Positions 18,347 through 29,194 of a stretch of DNA of 64,000 nt are shown here, piece by piece. The number at the start of each line of letters is the position of its first letter. Positions within the stretch are counted from its first letter, which is position 1. The notes beneath the pieces are model-generated. The model searched no databases and was not told the origin of the DNA. It worked only from the letters and a program-made list of their open reading frames with translations. Source of the stretch: Marinobacter flavimaris (GTDB lineage Bacteria > Pseudomonadota > Gammaproteobacteria > Pseudomonadales > Oleiphilaceae); contig NZ_PSSW01000002.1 of the NCBI RefSeq assembly GCF_002933295.1, forward strand, positions 434,001-498,000. Reading direction: 5' to 3'. The translations under genes and the position numbers were made by a program.

Positions 18347-18787
18347 ATGCAATATCTTCACACGATGATCCGGGTAAGCAACCTGGACGAGACCCTCCAT
18401 TTCTTTTGCGACCTACTGGGAATGGTCGAGATCAGTCGCAAAAGCAGCGACAAAGGTCGATTCACCCTGGTGTTTCTGGCTGCACCCGACGACGAGGCGC
18501 GGGCCCGTGAAGACAGGGCGCCGATGATCGAGCTCACCTACAACTGGGACCCTGAGGAATATACGGGCGGTCGGAATTTTGGCCATCTCGCCTACCGCGT
18601 CGATGACATTTATGCACTGTGTGAGCACCTCAAAGCCAATGGTGTAACGATTAATCGTCCGCCCCGTGATGGACATATGGCTTTTATCCGCACCCCGGAT
18701 AATATTTCTATCGAGCTGCTGCAGAAAGGTGATGCGCTGCCACCGAAAGAGCCCTGGGCCAGCATGGAAAACACCGGAACCTGGTAA
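18347..18787 (+). CDS. Glyoxalase I family (VOC) protein, lactoylglutathione lyase-like
   Basis: The 146-residue vicinal-oxygen-chelate protein retains metal-ligand positions of glyoxalase I: His near the start (YLHTMIRV), Glu in IELTYNW, His in FGHLAY and Glu in SIELLQ. It would convert the hemithioacetal of methylglyoxal and glutathione to S-lactoylglutathione in the cytoplasm. A strong GAAGGAGG ribosome-binding site precedes the ATG. The GloC-type hydrolase for the second step is elsewhere in the window (near 59.5 kb). The C-terminal [11 protein letters not shown] tail is typical of a GloA variant. Confidence 0.86.
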   Translation: MQYLHTMIRVSNLDETLHFFCDLLGMVEISRKSSDKGRFTLVFLAAPDDEARAREDRAPMIELTYNWDPEEYTGGRNFGHLAYRVDDIYALCEHLKANGVTINRPPRDGHMAFIRTPDNISIELLQKGDALPPKEPWASMENTGTW

Positions 18788-18820
18788 GTGTTTGGGCGGG
18801 CCGCTGCGAAGCTTCGGAAA

Positions 18821-18829
18821 TGCTACAAT
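18821..18829 (+). promoter_or_regulatory. Possible extended -10 promoter element for the Clp-like gene
   Basis: TGCTACAAT (extended -10 plus TACAAT) lies about 60 bases upstream of the start at 18889. No good -35 is visible at the expected distance. Confidence 0.35.
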
Positions 18830-18888
18830 GGCCGCCCGCAATATGGCGTTCGCATCAGGACGATGCATTCATAACATGGAGAAGTTTG

Positions 18889-20313
18889 ATGGACGATTGG
18901 CAAGGATGCCTGGATCCCCAGTGCCAGACCGCATTATTACGAGCCCGGGAGAGCGTTGAACGCAGGGGCGGCTCGGTGATTACCGCTGAAGACTACCTGC
19001 TTGCTCTTCTGGACTCCGCGCCTGCTATTGCCCGCTTTCTGCGCGGCTGCGGCGTGGATATGGATGAACTTACCCGCACCATTCAGTGCGAACAACCGAT
19101 CGTGACGGAAGTTGGTGGGGAGGGGCAATTATCTTCCCAACTGATGTATTGGTTTGCGGCGGCCCGGGAAGCCAGCGATGCGCCATGGCTTGGTTGGTCG
19201 CACCTGCTGGAGGCGCTCGTTCGGCACGCGGACCGGTTGCAGCAAAAAGCCTATGTGGCGGTTTTTGAGCTTGTTACTCGCTGGCCGGATCCTTCCGATG
19301 AGCGGGAACCGGCGCCGATTGATGAATTCCAGAGAGCACCTGTGGTAGTGGCCGATTCGGCATGGGTTGAGCTGGCTGAAGATGTCGCGATCAGTCTCTC
19401 GGCGTCTTCGTCCGCCATGATCTGGGTGCGTGGCGAACGTGGGTCGGGCAAGACCGCCTGGCTGCAATCGTTGCTCCCAGCACTGGAGCAGGATTACGTC
19501 GAGTTGGATCTCAGGCGTGAAGCGGAGATTATGGCCAGTGATCTTCCGGTCCTGCCCGAGCGCACTTTGGAAAGTGCTCCAGGAGAGAGCGGCTCACGCT
19601 GGCCGGTTCTTGTGCTGGACAATGTCTCGCCTGCAGACCTGGTTGCGCTGATGGATCTCCCTGATGGGCTGGCGTCAGCGCTCGTGCTCCAGTGGGCGGG
19701 CCCAATACTTTTGCTGGGTCCTGACGAGCCCACAGAAAGCCGTTCAGCTGTCTCACTTCAGCATCGCCTGGGCCGGAGCCTCGACATCTTTGACATGCCT
19801 GTTACGAGCGTGGTCCAGCGTCAGGCCATTTTAACGGCACATCAGGCCGCCATCGAGAAGCAATGGAATATCCAGATTCCCCGCTCGGTGATCCGGTTTG
19901 TCGCCTCTCGCCAAAGCCGTTGCGTCAGCACGCCAGGGAGAATGCTTCAGTGGCTTGAGCGGGCGGCTGCAAGGCTAAATCTCTTTGCCCGCAGAGGTCC
20001 AGGCGATGCGGTCGCCCTTTCAGGACAGGCAGACACACTGAGGCGCCAGTCTCTGGTGGCGCTTGCACGCAAGGAGCCGCTCGAAGATATTGAAACGTCG
20101 TTGAGAGAGATACAGCTCCACCGGGTGGCAGCGGAAGTGGCCTGGCACGAACGACAAGCGGCCGGCACGTTGCGTCAGCTCTGTAATGAAGATTTGCGTC
20201 GGGAACTGGAGCGGCGGGTTGCAGCGCGACCCGGGCCGGTTCACTATGTGCTGCATTGTAATCAGCAGGATGGAGATTCAGCGGGTGCAGGATCTGGAAA
20301 TATACATTCGTGA
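18889..20313 (+). CDS. Degenerate Clp/Hsp100-type ATPase with a single AAA module
   Basis: A 474-residue protein I cannot assign to a named family. Residues about 10-140 resemble a Clp N-domain (ALLRARESVERRGGSVITAE, then LLEALVRHADRL). Walker A GERGSGKT is at 182-189. The Walker B position reads VLVLDN (Asp244, Asn245), so the catalytic Glu of AAA proteins appears to be replaced. Residues about 310-380 resemble the AAA small domain of ClpB/ClpV, ending LERAAARLNL. The rest is a charged, probably coiled-coil segment like an M-domain. The second AAA ring domain is absent. The start at ATG 18889 follows GGAGA. The gene overlaps the next small gene by 44 bases. A regulatory or scaffold role is possible; disaggregase activity is unlikely. 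Confidence 0.6.
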   Translation: MDDWQGCLDPQCQTALLRARESVERRGGSVITAEDYLLALLDSAPAIARFLRGCGVDMDELTRTIQCEQPIVTEVGGEGQLSSQLMYWFAAAREASDAPWLGWSHLLEALVRHADRLQQKAYVAVFELVTRWPDPSDEREPAPIDEFQRAPVVVADSAWVELAEDVAISLSASSSAMIWVRGERGSGKTAWLQSLLPALEQDYVELDLRREAEIMASDLPVLPERTLESAPGESGSRWPVLVLDNVSPADLVALMDLPDGLASALVLQWAGPILLLGPDEPTESRSAVSLQHRLGRSLDIFDMPVTSVVQRQAILTAHQAAIEKQWNIQIPRSVIRFVASRQSRCVSTPGRMLQWLERAAARLNLFARRGPGDAVALSGQADTLRRQSLVALARKEPLEDIETSLREIQLHRVAAEVAWHERQAAGTLRQLCNEDLRRELERRVAARPGPVHYVLHCNQQDGDSAGAGSGNIHS

Positions 20314-20659
20314 TCTGGAGCCGGGGGCGGTTTCCGGGTGGCTTGAAAACCATGTGGACCAACTGGAACTGAATGACAGGGACGTAGCGAGCGTGATCAA
20401 GGGCTTCGCGCGCTATGAAGGTGACAGGGTTCGAATATCGCTTTATCCCGGCGCGTTCGGCAAGCGTTTTACCTCTCTGGTGATTGAGGGGCCTCGGGTA
20501 CCCTGGAACAGTGATCTGGACTGCGCCCGAAGCGCATGGCGTGCCATGGAAACCGAGATTCGCTGCAGTCCGGGAGACTGGAAAGAGGGCGAGCCGGTAG
20601 AGGATGAGAAATGGTGGCGTCTGGACCACCGGGGCGAGCAACAGGTCGTCTGGAACTGA
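20270..20659 (+). CDS. Conserved-looking hypothetical protein coupled to the Clp-like gene
   Basis: I do not recognise this 129-residue protein. It is acidic and rich in Trp, with motifs such as LEIYIRDLEPGAVSGWLE and EKWWRLDHRGEQQVVWN, and no signal peptide or membrane segment. The chosen ATG at 20270 sits inside the 3' end of the Clp-like gene; an upstream ATG at 20186 is possible but would lengthen the overlap to 128 bases. The tight overlap and common terminator suggest that the two proteins are made together and may interact. Confidence 0.6.
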   Translation: MEIQRVQDLEIYIRDLEPGAVSGWLENHVDQLELNDRDVASVIKGFARYEGDRVRISLYPGAFGKRFTSLVIEGPRVPWNSDLDCARSAWRAMETEIRCSPGDWKEGEPVEDEKWWRLDHRGEQQVVWN

Positions 20660-20690
20660 AAGAGGCAGCCCTTGGGCTGCCTCTTTGTTT
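20659..20690. terminator. Bidirectional terminator between the Clp-like pair and the cold-shock gene
   Basis: A 13-bp perfect stem (AAAGAGGCAGCCC and complement, 2-base loop) flanked by A and T runs lies between convergent genes. Confidence 0.88.
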
Positions 20691-20702
20691 TCAGTGGGCG
20701 AT

Positions 20703-21236
20703 TCAATCGCTCAGGATGGATACGTTGTCGGCCTGAAGGCCTTTGTCTGCCTCCACAACATTGAAGCGGACCAGTTGACCCTGTCGCAGGACCCGGCGCC
20801 CACGGCCACGAATCGCCCGGAAGTGAACAAATACCTCGTCACCGCTGTCACGCACGATAAAGCCGAAGCCTTTCTTGACGTTGAACCACTTTACGGTGCC
20901 TTCTTCATCACCCTCAGGGCTGCTTTCGTCATAGCCATCATCATCGTCATCATTGTGGTTCTGGCTGGGGGCACGGTTGCTCGGCCGGGATGGGCTTTGC
21001 TTTTCGGCCGGTTTCTTGACTGAAAGCGCAATGGCCAGGAAGCCCGCAATGCCGAAAACGATCAGCGTAATAATGTAGGCTGCGATGCCACGAGTGCTAC
21101 CGAGGGCCTCAATAAGCTGACCTGCAGCGATCAGGCGAAGAGGCTCTGGTGTAAAAGACAGCAACAGGGCAAGCACCAGCGGTGCGGGGATGGCGATCAG
21201 GAGAGCAAAAAGGATCGCTTTGGATGGATTACGCAT
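20703..21236 (-). CDS. Membrane-anchored cold-shock-domain protein
   Basis: The 177-residue protein joins two N-terminal membrane segments (residues about 6-30 and 48-72) to an acidic linker ([20 protein letters not shown]) and a C-terminal cold-shock domain. The domain has both RNA-binding motifs: KGFGFI (RNP1-like) and VFVHF (RNP2-like). The CspA fold binds single-stranded nucleic acid; anchoring would place it on the inner face of the membrane. I prefer the ATG at 21236, which has GGAGA upstream; ATG 21254 is an alternative. The gene is divergent from slyX and ends at a shared terminator. Confidence 0.8.
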   Translation of the reverse strand: MRNPSKAILFALLIAIPAPLVLALLLSFTPEPLRLIAAGQLIEALGSTRGIAAYIITLIVFGIAGFLAIALSVKKPAEKQSPSRPSNRAPSQNHNDDDDDGYDESSPEGDEEGTVKWFNVKKGFGFIVRDSGDEVFVHFRAIRGRGRRVLRQGQLVRFNVVEADKGLQADNVSILSD

Positions 21237-21458
21237 TGACTGAAATTTCTCCATTCTTGTAACGCTAACGATAAAAACCGGATATCGGGTAAAATCGCAC
21301 ATCCGGCCGGTGAAAACCGCCAGTTCCCCGGAAAACGGGAGCGCTGACGGGCAAAAGCGGCATGATACCAGATTATCCCGAGCGCTGACCAAGCAACGGG
21401 GTAAGCAGTGTCATCGATCACATTCTTGATAGATCCACCCAGGGAGTGCCAATACCCA

Positions 21459-21677
21459 ATGAGCCAGAACGATCTGGAAACCCGACTGGATGAGCTGGAG
21501 ACACGGCTGGCCTTTCAGGACGACGTTATCAATACCCTGAGTGAGCAGGTGGCCAGGCAGGAAATGGACATCCGGGAATTGTGGGAGGCCAAACGGTTGC
21601 TGCACAAACAGCTCAAGGATGTTTCACCGTCCAATATCAAGTCGGAGCAGGACGAAACACCTCCCCCTCATTATTGA
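21459..21677 (+). CDS. slyX: SlyX family protein
   Basis: At 72 residues it matches SlyX length. The sequence is a continuous amphipathic coiled coil (LETRLDELETRLAFQDDVIN) ending in a Pro-rich DETPPPHY tail, as in SlyX. The function of SlyX is not established. The start at ATG 21459 is chosen from family alignment; the upstream in-frame start at 21408 would add an unrelated 17-residue tail. A terminator follows closely. Confidence 0.85.
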   Translation: MSQNDLETRLDELETRLAFQDDVINTLSEQVARQEMDIRELWEAKRLLHKQLKDVSPSNIKSEQDETPPPHY

Positions 21678-21690
21678 AAGTGGCGCATTA

Positions 21691-21727
21691 AAAAGGGATC
21701 AGATGAAGGTTTCATCTGATCCCTTTT
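21691..21727. terminator. Bidirectional terminator between slyX and dapE
   Basis: A perfect 17-bp stem (AAAAGGGATCAGATGAA and complement) with a 3-base loop lies between convergent genes. Confidence 0.92.
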
Positions 21728-21749
21728 CGTTGGATTCCGGCTCCTGCTT

Positions 21750-23901
<2,152 letters not shown>

Positions 23902-23988
23902 CTGATGGTTGCTCCTGTTATGAATGTGGGGCCAGGGCAATGCCTGAAGACCCCTGAAATTAAAGTTTGGATCTGGTTTGCCCGAGAT

Positions 23989-24330
23989 TCAGGCCAGCCA
24001 TGCGGACCATTCGTCTGCACTGAAACCTACGCGCACATCACCGCCGTTTTCGACAACGGGACGCTTAATAATGGATGGGTTCTCCAGCATGATCTCGTGA
24101 GCGCTTTGGGCGTCAATGGTATCACGAACGTCCTCCGGAAGTTTGCGCCAGGTGGTGCCACGGCGGTTCAGCAGGGTTTCCCATCCGACCGCGTGTTCCC
24201 AGCGGAACAGCAAATCACTCTGCAGGCCATCCTTCTTGAAGTCGTGGAATTCGTAGTCGATACCTTGTTCGTCCAGCCACTTCCGGGCCTTCTTTACGGT
24301 GTCGCAGTTTTTGATGCCGTACAGTTTCAT
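23989..24330 (-). CDS. ArsC/Spx family reductase-like protein (YffB-type)
   Basis: A 113-residue thioredoxin-fold protein of the ArsC/Spx superfamily. It starts MKLYGIKNCDTVKKARKWL with a single N-terminal Cys (Cys9) where ArsC has its catalytic Cys, and the later IIKRPVVE segment is conserved. YffB-type proteins do not confer arsenate resistance and their function is not firmly known; a glutathione-dependent thiol role has been proposed. The gene sits between dapC (4-base overlap) and dapD, an arrangement also seen in Pseudomonas. Confidence 0.88.
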   Translation of the reverse strand: MKLYGIKNCDTVKKARKWLDEQGIDYEFHDFKKDGLQSDLLFRWEHAVGWETLLNRRGTTWRKLPEDVRDTIDAQSAHEIMLENPSIIKRPVVENGGDVRVGFSADEWSAWLA

Positions 24331-25529
24331 GGCTTGTTCGCCTTAACAAATTCAACAATGCGTTCCGCTGCCTCTACGCACTCTTCCAGCGGGGCGACCA
24401 GGGCCATCCGGACACGGTTTTCTCCGGGATTATGGCCATCCACGGTTCGGGAAAGATATCGCCCAGGCAACACGTGCACGTTCTGTTGTGCCGAGAGCTC
24501 CCGGGCAAACGTTTCATCGTCCATCGGAGTTATCGGCCACAGGTAAAACCCGGCATCCGGAAAATCAACATCCATAACTTCCCGGAGGATGGGGACCACT
24601 GCCTCAAATTTGGCGCGGTACGCTGCACGATTCTCCCGAACGTGGTCTTCGTCGCTCCAGGCGGCGATGCTCGCCAGCTGATTGTGGATGGGCATGGCGC
24701 AGCCGTGATAGGTGCGGTACTTCAGGTAGCCGTCAAGAATGCTGGCATCCCCGGCTACGAAACCCGATCGCAGGCCGGGCAGGTTGCTGCGTTTGGACAG
24801 GCTGTGGAACACCACGCAGCGGGCGTAGTCATCCCGGCCAATGGCGGCGCAGGTTTGCAGGAGGCCTTCCGGCGCGTTGCCTTCCTCCGGATAGAGTTCG
24901 GAGTAGCATTCGTCGGAAGCAACGATAAAGTCGTGTTTGTCGGCCAGGGCTATCACCCTGGTCAGCGCCTCCCGGGAGATAACAGCACCACTGGGATTGC
25001 CCGGGGAGCACAGAAACAGTATCTGGCATTCTTGCCAGATGGATTCGGGCACTGAATCAAAATCGGGAATGAAGCCATTTGAGCCATCGCAGGGGAGGTA
25101 TACGGGCGTCGCGCCTGCAAGGAGGGCGGCTCCCTCGTAAACCTGATAAAACGGATTGGGGCTGACTACGGTGGCAGGCTTGGTGGCATCCACGACAGCC
25201 TGAACCAGGGAAAAGATGGCTTCACGTGTGCCGTTTACCGGCACGATGTTGTTCGCCGCGCTGAGGCTGCCGGCCTTCAGATTGAATCGGCGGGTTGCCC
25301 AGCCACTGATGGCCTCGCGGAGTTCATCCGTACCCCGGGTGGTGGGGTAATTGGCAAGCTTGTCCAGATTGTTCGCAATGACCTGTTTGACGAAATCGGG
25401 CGACGGGTGCTTCGGCTCTCCAATCCCCAGGGAAATCGGCCGGAGATGATCGGGCACGCTGATGCCTGCCTTTAGTTTGGCAAGCTTTTCAAAAGGGTAG
25501 GGGTGAAGTCTGTCGAGGTTCGGATTCAT
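24327..25529 (-). CDS. dapC: Succinyldiaminopimelate transaminase
   Basis: A 400-residue fold-type I PLP aminotransferase. The Schiff-base lysine lies in HSLSKRSNLPGLRSGF, and NPSGAVISREAL and the ASDECYSELY motif are standard class I residues. DapC converts N-succinyl-2-amino-6-ketopimelate and glutamate to N-succinyl-LL-diaminopimelate. Assignment from general aminotransferases rests on its place between glnD and arsC-dapD-dapE. Starts and stops overlap with both neighbours (ATGA), implying one transcript. Confidence 0.92.
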   Translation of the reverse strand: MNPNLDRLHPYPFEKLAKLKAGISVPDHLRPISLGIGEPKHPSPDFVKQVIANNLDKLANYPTTRGTDELREAISGWATRRFNLKAGSLSAANNIVPVNGTREAIFSLVQAVVDATKPATVVSPNPFYQVYEGAALLAGATPVYLPCDGSNGFIPDFDSVPESIWQECQILFLCSPGNPSGAVISREALTRVIALADKHDFIVASDECYSELYPEEGNAPEGLLQTCAAIGRDDYARCVVFHSLSKRSNLPGLRSGFVAGDASILDGYLKYRTYHGCAMPIHNQLASIAAWSDEDHVRENRAAYRAKFEAVVPILREVMDVDFPDAGFYLWPITPMDDETFARELSAQQNVHVLPGRYLSRTVDGHNPGENRVRMALVAPLEECVEAAERIVEFVKANKP

Positions 25530-28171
25530 TGAATGTCGTCCAGCATTTTACAGAGATCTTGCTGCAGGGCCTGGCATACCGCCGGCTCCCGGATGGGCTC
25601 GCCGTGTTCGTCCGTCACGAAGAAAACGTCCTCCACGCGCTCGCCCAGGGTGGCAATCTTGGCGTTGCTCAGGCGTACCCGGTGCTCCAGCAGCACCTGG
25701 CCGATGCGGGCCAGAAGCCCCGGGCGGTCGGGCGTGATCACTTCCATTACGGTGCGCTGGTTGATGGTGTCATTCGAGAACGTCACTTCCGTCGGGAAAG
25801 CGAAATGCTTGAGCTGGCGTGGCGTGCGCCGGTGGATGATGTCCGGATAGTCATCCGGGTCGTCCAGTTCTTCGATCAGGCGCAAACGCACCCGTTCTTT
25901 TCTCGCAGGGTCGATGCCCAGAGGCTGTCCCTTCTCATCAAGTACCACATAGGAACTGATCGAGTAGGGCCCCTCGCTTGAGCTGATGCGCGCGTCCACG
26001 ATGTTCAGGTTCAGCTGTTCGAGGACCGCCGTTGTCGCAGCGAACAGGGCAACCCGGTCCTTCATGTAGATAATGATCTGGGAGTAGCCGTCCGTCGGGC
26101 CGCCCCGCGTGTCTCGAATCAGCACCAGCGGGTCCGTATTGTCGCCGTGTCTGATGATGGCAGCAGTCTGCCAGGCGATGTCCACGGTCGAGTCCTGGAG
26201 GAAATAGTCTTCGTCCACGGTGTCCCAGATGGCGTCGATCTGTTCATCGGTCATGTTCTGGGCATGCAGGATTTCCCGGGCTTCCGACTGGGTAGCGCGA
26301 ACCCATTCCTGTCGGTCGATGGGCGTTTCAGTGCCCCGACGCAAAGCCCGTTTGGCCTCGATATAGAGTTGGCGCAACAGCGAGGCCCGCCACGTGTTCC
26401 ATAGCTTGGGATTGGTAGCGCTGATGTCGCATACGGTTAGAACGTACAGGTAATCCAGGTGCGCCTGGCTCGGCACTGCCCTGGCAAATCCGTGGATAAT
26501 GTCCGGGTCGGAGATGTCTTTGCGCTGGGCTGTCATGGACATCAGCAGGTGGTTTTCCACCAGCCAGGAAATCAGCTGGGTGTCCCGTTCGCTCAGGTGA
26601 TGCCGCTGGCAGAAGGCTTCGGCATCGATGGCACCCAGTTCCGAGTGATCGCCACCCCGGCCTTTGGCCACATCATGGTAAATGCCCGCAATATAGAGGG
26701 TTTCCAGTTTCGGCAGCCGGTGAATCAGGCGGGATGCCAGCGGATACTCGGTTCGGGCTTCCGCGCTGCCAAGCCTTACCATGTTGCGGATGACCCGCAT
26801 GGTGTGGGCATCCACGGTGTAAATGTGGAAAAGGTCGTGCTGCATCTGGCCAATGATCTGGCCAAACTCCGGGAGATAGCGCCCGAGCACGTTGTACTTC
26901 TTCATGGCAGACAGCGTCTGATCCAGGGCATGGGGCGTTCTGAGCAGCTCCATGAACAGGGTAGTCACTGCCAGATCAGATCGGAACGCATCATCGATCA
27001 AATGCCGGTGGGCCCGAAGCGAGCGGATCGTCGTGGCCCGGATGCCCTTTATCTCAGGGTGCTGAGCCATCAGAACGAAGATTTCCATGATGGCATAGGG
27101 CGCGTAGGCGAAGACCTGGTTGTTGACCGCTTCAATATAGTAGTTACGAATCTGGAAACGTTTGTTGATGGGCTGGATGGCGTCTTCCGATGGGCTACCC
27201 AGAATCGCTTCGTCGTAATACTGCAGAATCACATCCGCCAGTTCGGCGAGGGCCAGGACGGTGCGATAGTAGGCCTGCATCATCAATTCGACGCCGAGCC
27301 GCTTACCTTCATCTCTATAGCCGAGCATCTGGGCCAGGGCTCGCTGATGATCGAACAGCAGCCGGTTTTCATTCCGGTCAGCGAGCAGCTGCAGGCCGTA
27401 TCGCAGTTGCCAGAGGAAGGTTTCACCCTGGAACAGAATCTGATGCTCTTCCTCGGTAAGAATGCTGAAGCGGGTCAGGTCAGCGATGTTCTGCAGTCCG
27501 AAATGTCGCTTGGTAATCCAGCCGATCGTCTGTATGTCCCGCAAGGCGCCCGGGGAACCCTTCACGTTTGGTTCGAGGTTGTATTCGGTATCGCCGTATT
27601 TCTGATGCCGTTGCTGCTGCTCCTCACGCTTCGCAATAAAGTAGTCGCGGTCGGTGCTGACATCATCGGAATAGACTTGCTCGCTCAGATCTGACCGGAG
27701 TTCATCCGGGCCGGCAATCGTGCGCGTTTCCAGCAGGTTGGTCAGTATGGTGATATCTTCGCGGGCGGCTGTCTTGCTTTCCTCGATGCTGCGAACACTG
27801 TGGCCGATATCCAGCCTGAGATCCCACAGCAGGGTAACGAACGCGCCCAGGTCTTCGTGCCAACTGTCTTCGATGCCGGCACGGGTGAGAATGAGCAGGT
27901 CGATGTCCGAATGCGGGTGCAGCTCACCCCGTCCATAGCCGCCGACGGCGATCAGGGCAATGTCCGGTGAATCGGAAAAGGGGTAGCGGTTCCAGATCAA
28001 TCTGAGAACTGTATCGACCGTGTCAGCCCGGGAGCGGACAAGGGCGCGCACATCGGCGCCTTGTCGAAAGGCCTCGGCATCGGCGTCATACCTGCCCTTT
28101 AACAGCTCCCGGGCCGCCGTAACCGGAGATGGGTCATTACTGATGCGGGATTCCAGCTCGCTTTGGTCCAC
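25526..28171 (-). CDS. glnD: Bifunctional PII uridylyltransferase / uridylyl-removing enzyme
   Basis: The 881-residue GlnD senses glutamine and adds or removes UMP on PII proteins, setting nitrogen control. Domains in order: nucleotidyltransferase with GGYGRGELHPHSDIDLLI (Gly77-78, Asp89, Asp91), a helical linker, an HD domain with YHDVAKGRGGDHSELG near residue 500, and two C-terminal ACT domains (about 705-790 and 815-881, second beginning VMEVITPDRPGLL). Length is standard. It abuts map upstream and overlaps dapC downstream. Confidence 0.96.
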   Translation of the reverse strand: MDQSELESRISNDPSPVTAARELLKGRYDADAEAFRQGADVRALVRSRADTVDTVLRLIWNRYPFSDSPDIALIAVGGYGRGELHPHSDIDLLILTRAGIEDSWHEDLGAFVTLLWDLRLDIGHSVRSIEESKTAAREDITILTNLLETRTIAGPDELRSDLSEQVYSDDVSTDRDYFIAKREEQQQRHQKYGDTEYNLEPNVKGSPGALRDIQTIGWITKRHFGLQNIADLTRFSILTEEEHQILFQGETFLWQLRYGLQLLADRNENRLLFDHQRALAQMLGYRDEGKRLGVELMMQAYYRTVLALAELADVILQYYDEAILGSPSEDAIQPINKRFQIRNYYIEAVNNQVFAYAPYAIMEIFVLMAQHPEIKGIRATTIRSLRAHRHLIDDAFRSDLAVTTLFMELLRTPHALDQTLSAMKKYNVLGRYLPEFGQIIGQMQHDLFHIYTVDAHTMRVIRNMVRLGSAEARTEYPLASRLIHRLPKLETLYIAGIYHDVAKGRGGDHSELGAIDAEAFCQRHHLSERDTQLISWLVENHLLMSMTAQRKDISDPDIIHGFARAVPSQAHLDYLYVLTVCDISATNPKLWNTWRASLLRQLYIEAKRALRRGTETPIDRQEWVRATQSEAREILHAQNMTDEQIDAIWDTVDEDYFLQDSTVDIAWQTAAIIRHGDNTDPLVLIRDTRGGPTDGYSQIIIYMKDRVALFAATTAVLEQLNLNIVDARISSSEGPYSISSYVVLDEKGQPLGIDPARKERVRLRLIEELDDPDDYPDIIHRRTPRQLKHFAFPTEVTFSNDTINQRTVMEVITPDRPGLLARIGQVLLEHRVRLSNAKIATLGERVEDVFFVTDEHGEPIREPAVCQALQQDLCKMLDDIQ

Positions 28172-28942
28172 TTAGAAGGACTCTTCCTTTCGCTTGGTCA
28201 AGACCTCATGACCGTCCGCCGTCACAAGGATGGTGTGCTCCCATTGTGCAGAGAGTTTGTGATCCTTGGTAACGACGGTCCAGCCATCCGGCAGAAGCTT
28301 GGTCTGGTACTTGCCCTGGTTGATCATTGGCTCAATGGTAAACGTCATACCTTCCTGCAGCTCCAGACCGGTGCCGGGTTTGCCGTAATGCATTACCTGA
28401 GGCTCCTCGTGGAATACTGCGCCGATGCCATGGCCACAGTAATCTCGAACCACGGAATAGCGGTGTTTCTCGGCGTGCTGCTGAATCACATGCCCGATAT
28501 CGCCCAGACGGGTTCCCGGCTTGACCAGTTCAATACCTTTATAGAGGCACTCCTGTGTAATCTGGATCAGCCGCTCGGTGCCAGGTTTCGGCTTGCCGAC
28601 AATCCACATCTTGCTGGTGTCGCCGTGGTAGCCATCCTTTATTACGGTGACATCGATATTAAGGATGTCTCCATCTTTGAGGATTTTCTTCTCAGACGGA
28701 ATGCCGTGGCAGATAACGTGGTTGACCGACGTGCAGATGGACTTCGGAAACCCCTTGTAGTTGAGTGGTGCCGGAATGCACTTTTGCTCGTTTACAATAT
28801 AGTCGTGGCAAATCCGGTCGAGCTCTTCGGTGGAAACGCCGGGCTTGACGTGATCGCCAATCATCTCGAGCACTTCGGCCGCCAGGCGGCCAGCGACGCG
28901 CATCTTTTCAATTTCTTCCGGTGTCTTGATCGATACCTGCAT
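28172..28942 (-). CDS. map: Methionine aminopeptidase, type I
   Basis: The 256-residue enzyme removes the initiator methionine from nascent proteins. Metal-ligand segments are present: DILNIDVTVIKDGYHGDTS (two Asp), HGIGAVFHEEP (His), FTIEPM (Glu) and a final Glu in QWEHTILV. I chose ATG 28942 (MQVSIKTPEEIEKMR) with GGGAAACC upstream; an in-frame TTG at 28966 lacks a good site. It is divergent from rpsB, as in many gammaproteobacteria. Confidence 0.95.
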   Translation of the reverse strand: MQVSIKTPEEIEKMRVAGRLAAEVLEMIGDHVKPGVSTEELDRICHDYIVNEQKCIPAPLNYKGFPKSICTSVNHVICHGIPSEKKILKDGDILNIDVTVIKDGYHGDTSKMWIVGKPKPGTERLIQITQECLYKGIELVKPGTRLGDIGHVIQQHAEKHRYSVVRDYCGHGIGAVFHEEPQVMHYGKPGTGLELQEGMTFTIEPMINQGKYQTKLLPDGWTVVTKDHKLSAQWEHTILVTADGHEVLTKRKEESF

Positions 28943-29044
28943 TGGGTTTCCCGTTGTTTGTGCCAAACCGGCATTTTAAGGGGCCTGCTGCCCGGGTACA
29001 AGGAAGCTCGCCGTCAAAAATAATGGCGTTTGTCGGGCCGAATA

Positions 29045-29053
29045 TGGTATAAA
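29045..29053 (+). promoter_or_regulatory. Candidate extended -10 of the rpsB-tsf promoter
   Basis: TGG followed by TATAAA (29048-29053) and a GC-rich stretch (CGCGCCCG) resembles a stringently controlled ribosomal promoter. No strong -35 is seen. Transcription from about 29060 would give a leader of roughly 135 nt. Confidence 0.45.
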
Positions 29054-29059
29054 CGCGCC

Positions 29060-29194
29060 CGCTGGAAACGAATCCAGCAAATTCACACACGTGTCGGCAC
29101 GTTATCCCAGGGTGCCTGGTCCTGCTTTTAAAGGAGTCAGGTTGGGGTAATCGGATACGTGGAGGACTAACCCGAAGCTAAAAAGGTAACTATC
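29060..29194 (+). promoter_or_regulatory. Long rpsB 5' leader, possible S2-responsive element
   Basis: This untranslated stretch between the candidate promoter and rpsB is longer than needed. It has a short hairpin (GGCAC ... GTGCC) and a GTGGAGGA run about 35 bases before the start. In E. coli the rpsB leader mediates autoregulation by S2; a similar role here is inference. Confidence 0.35.
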
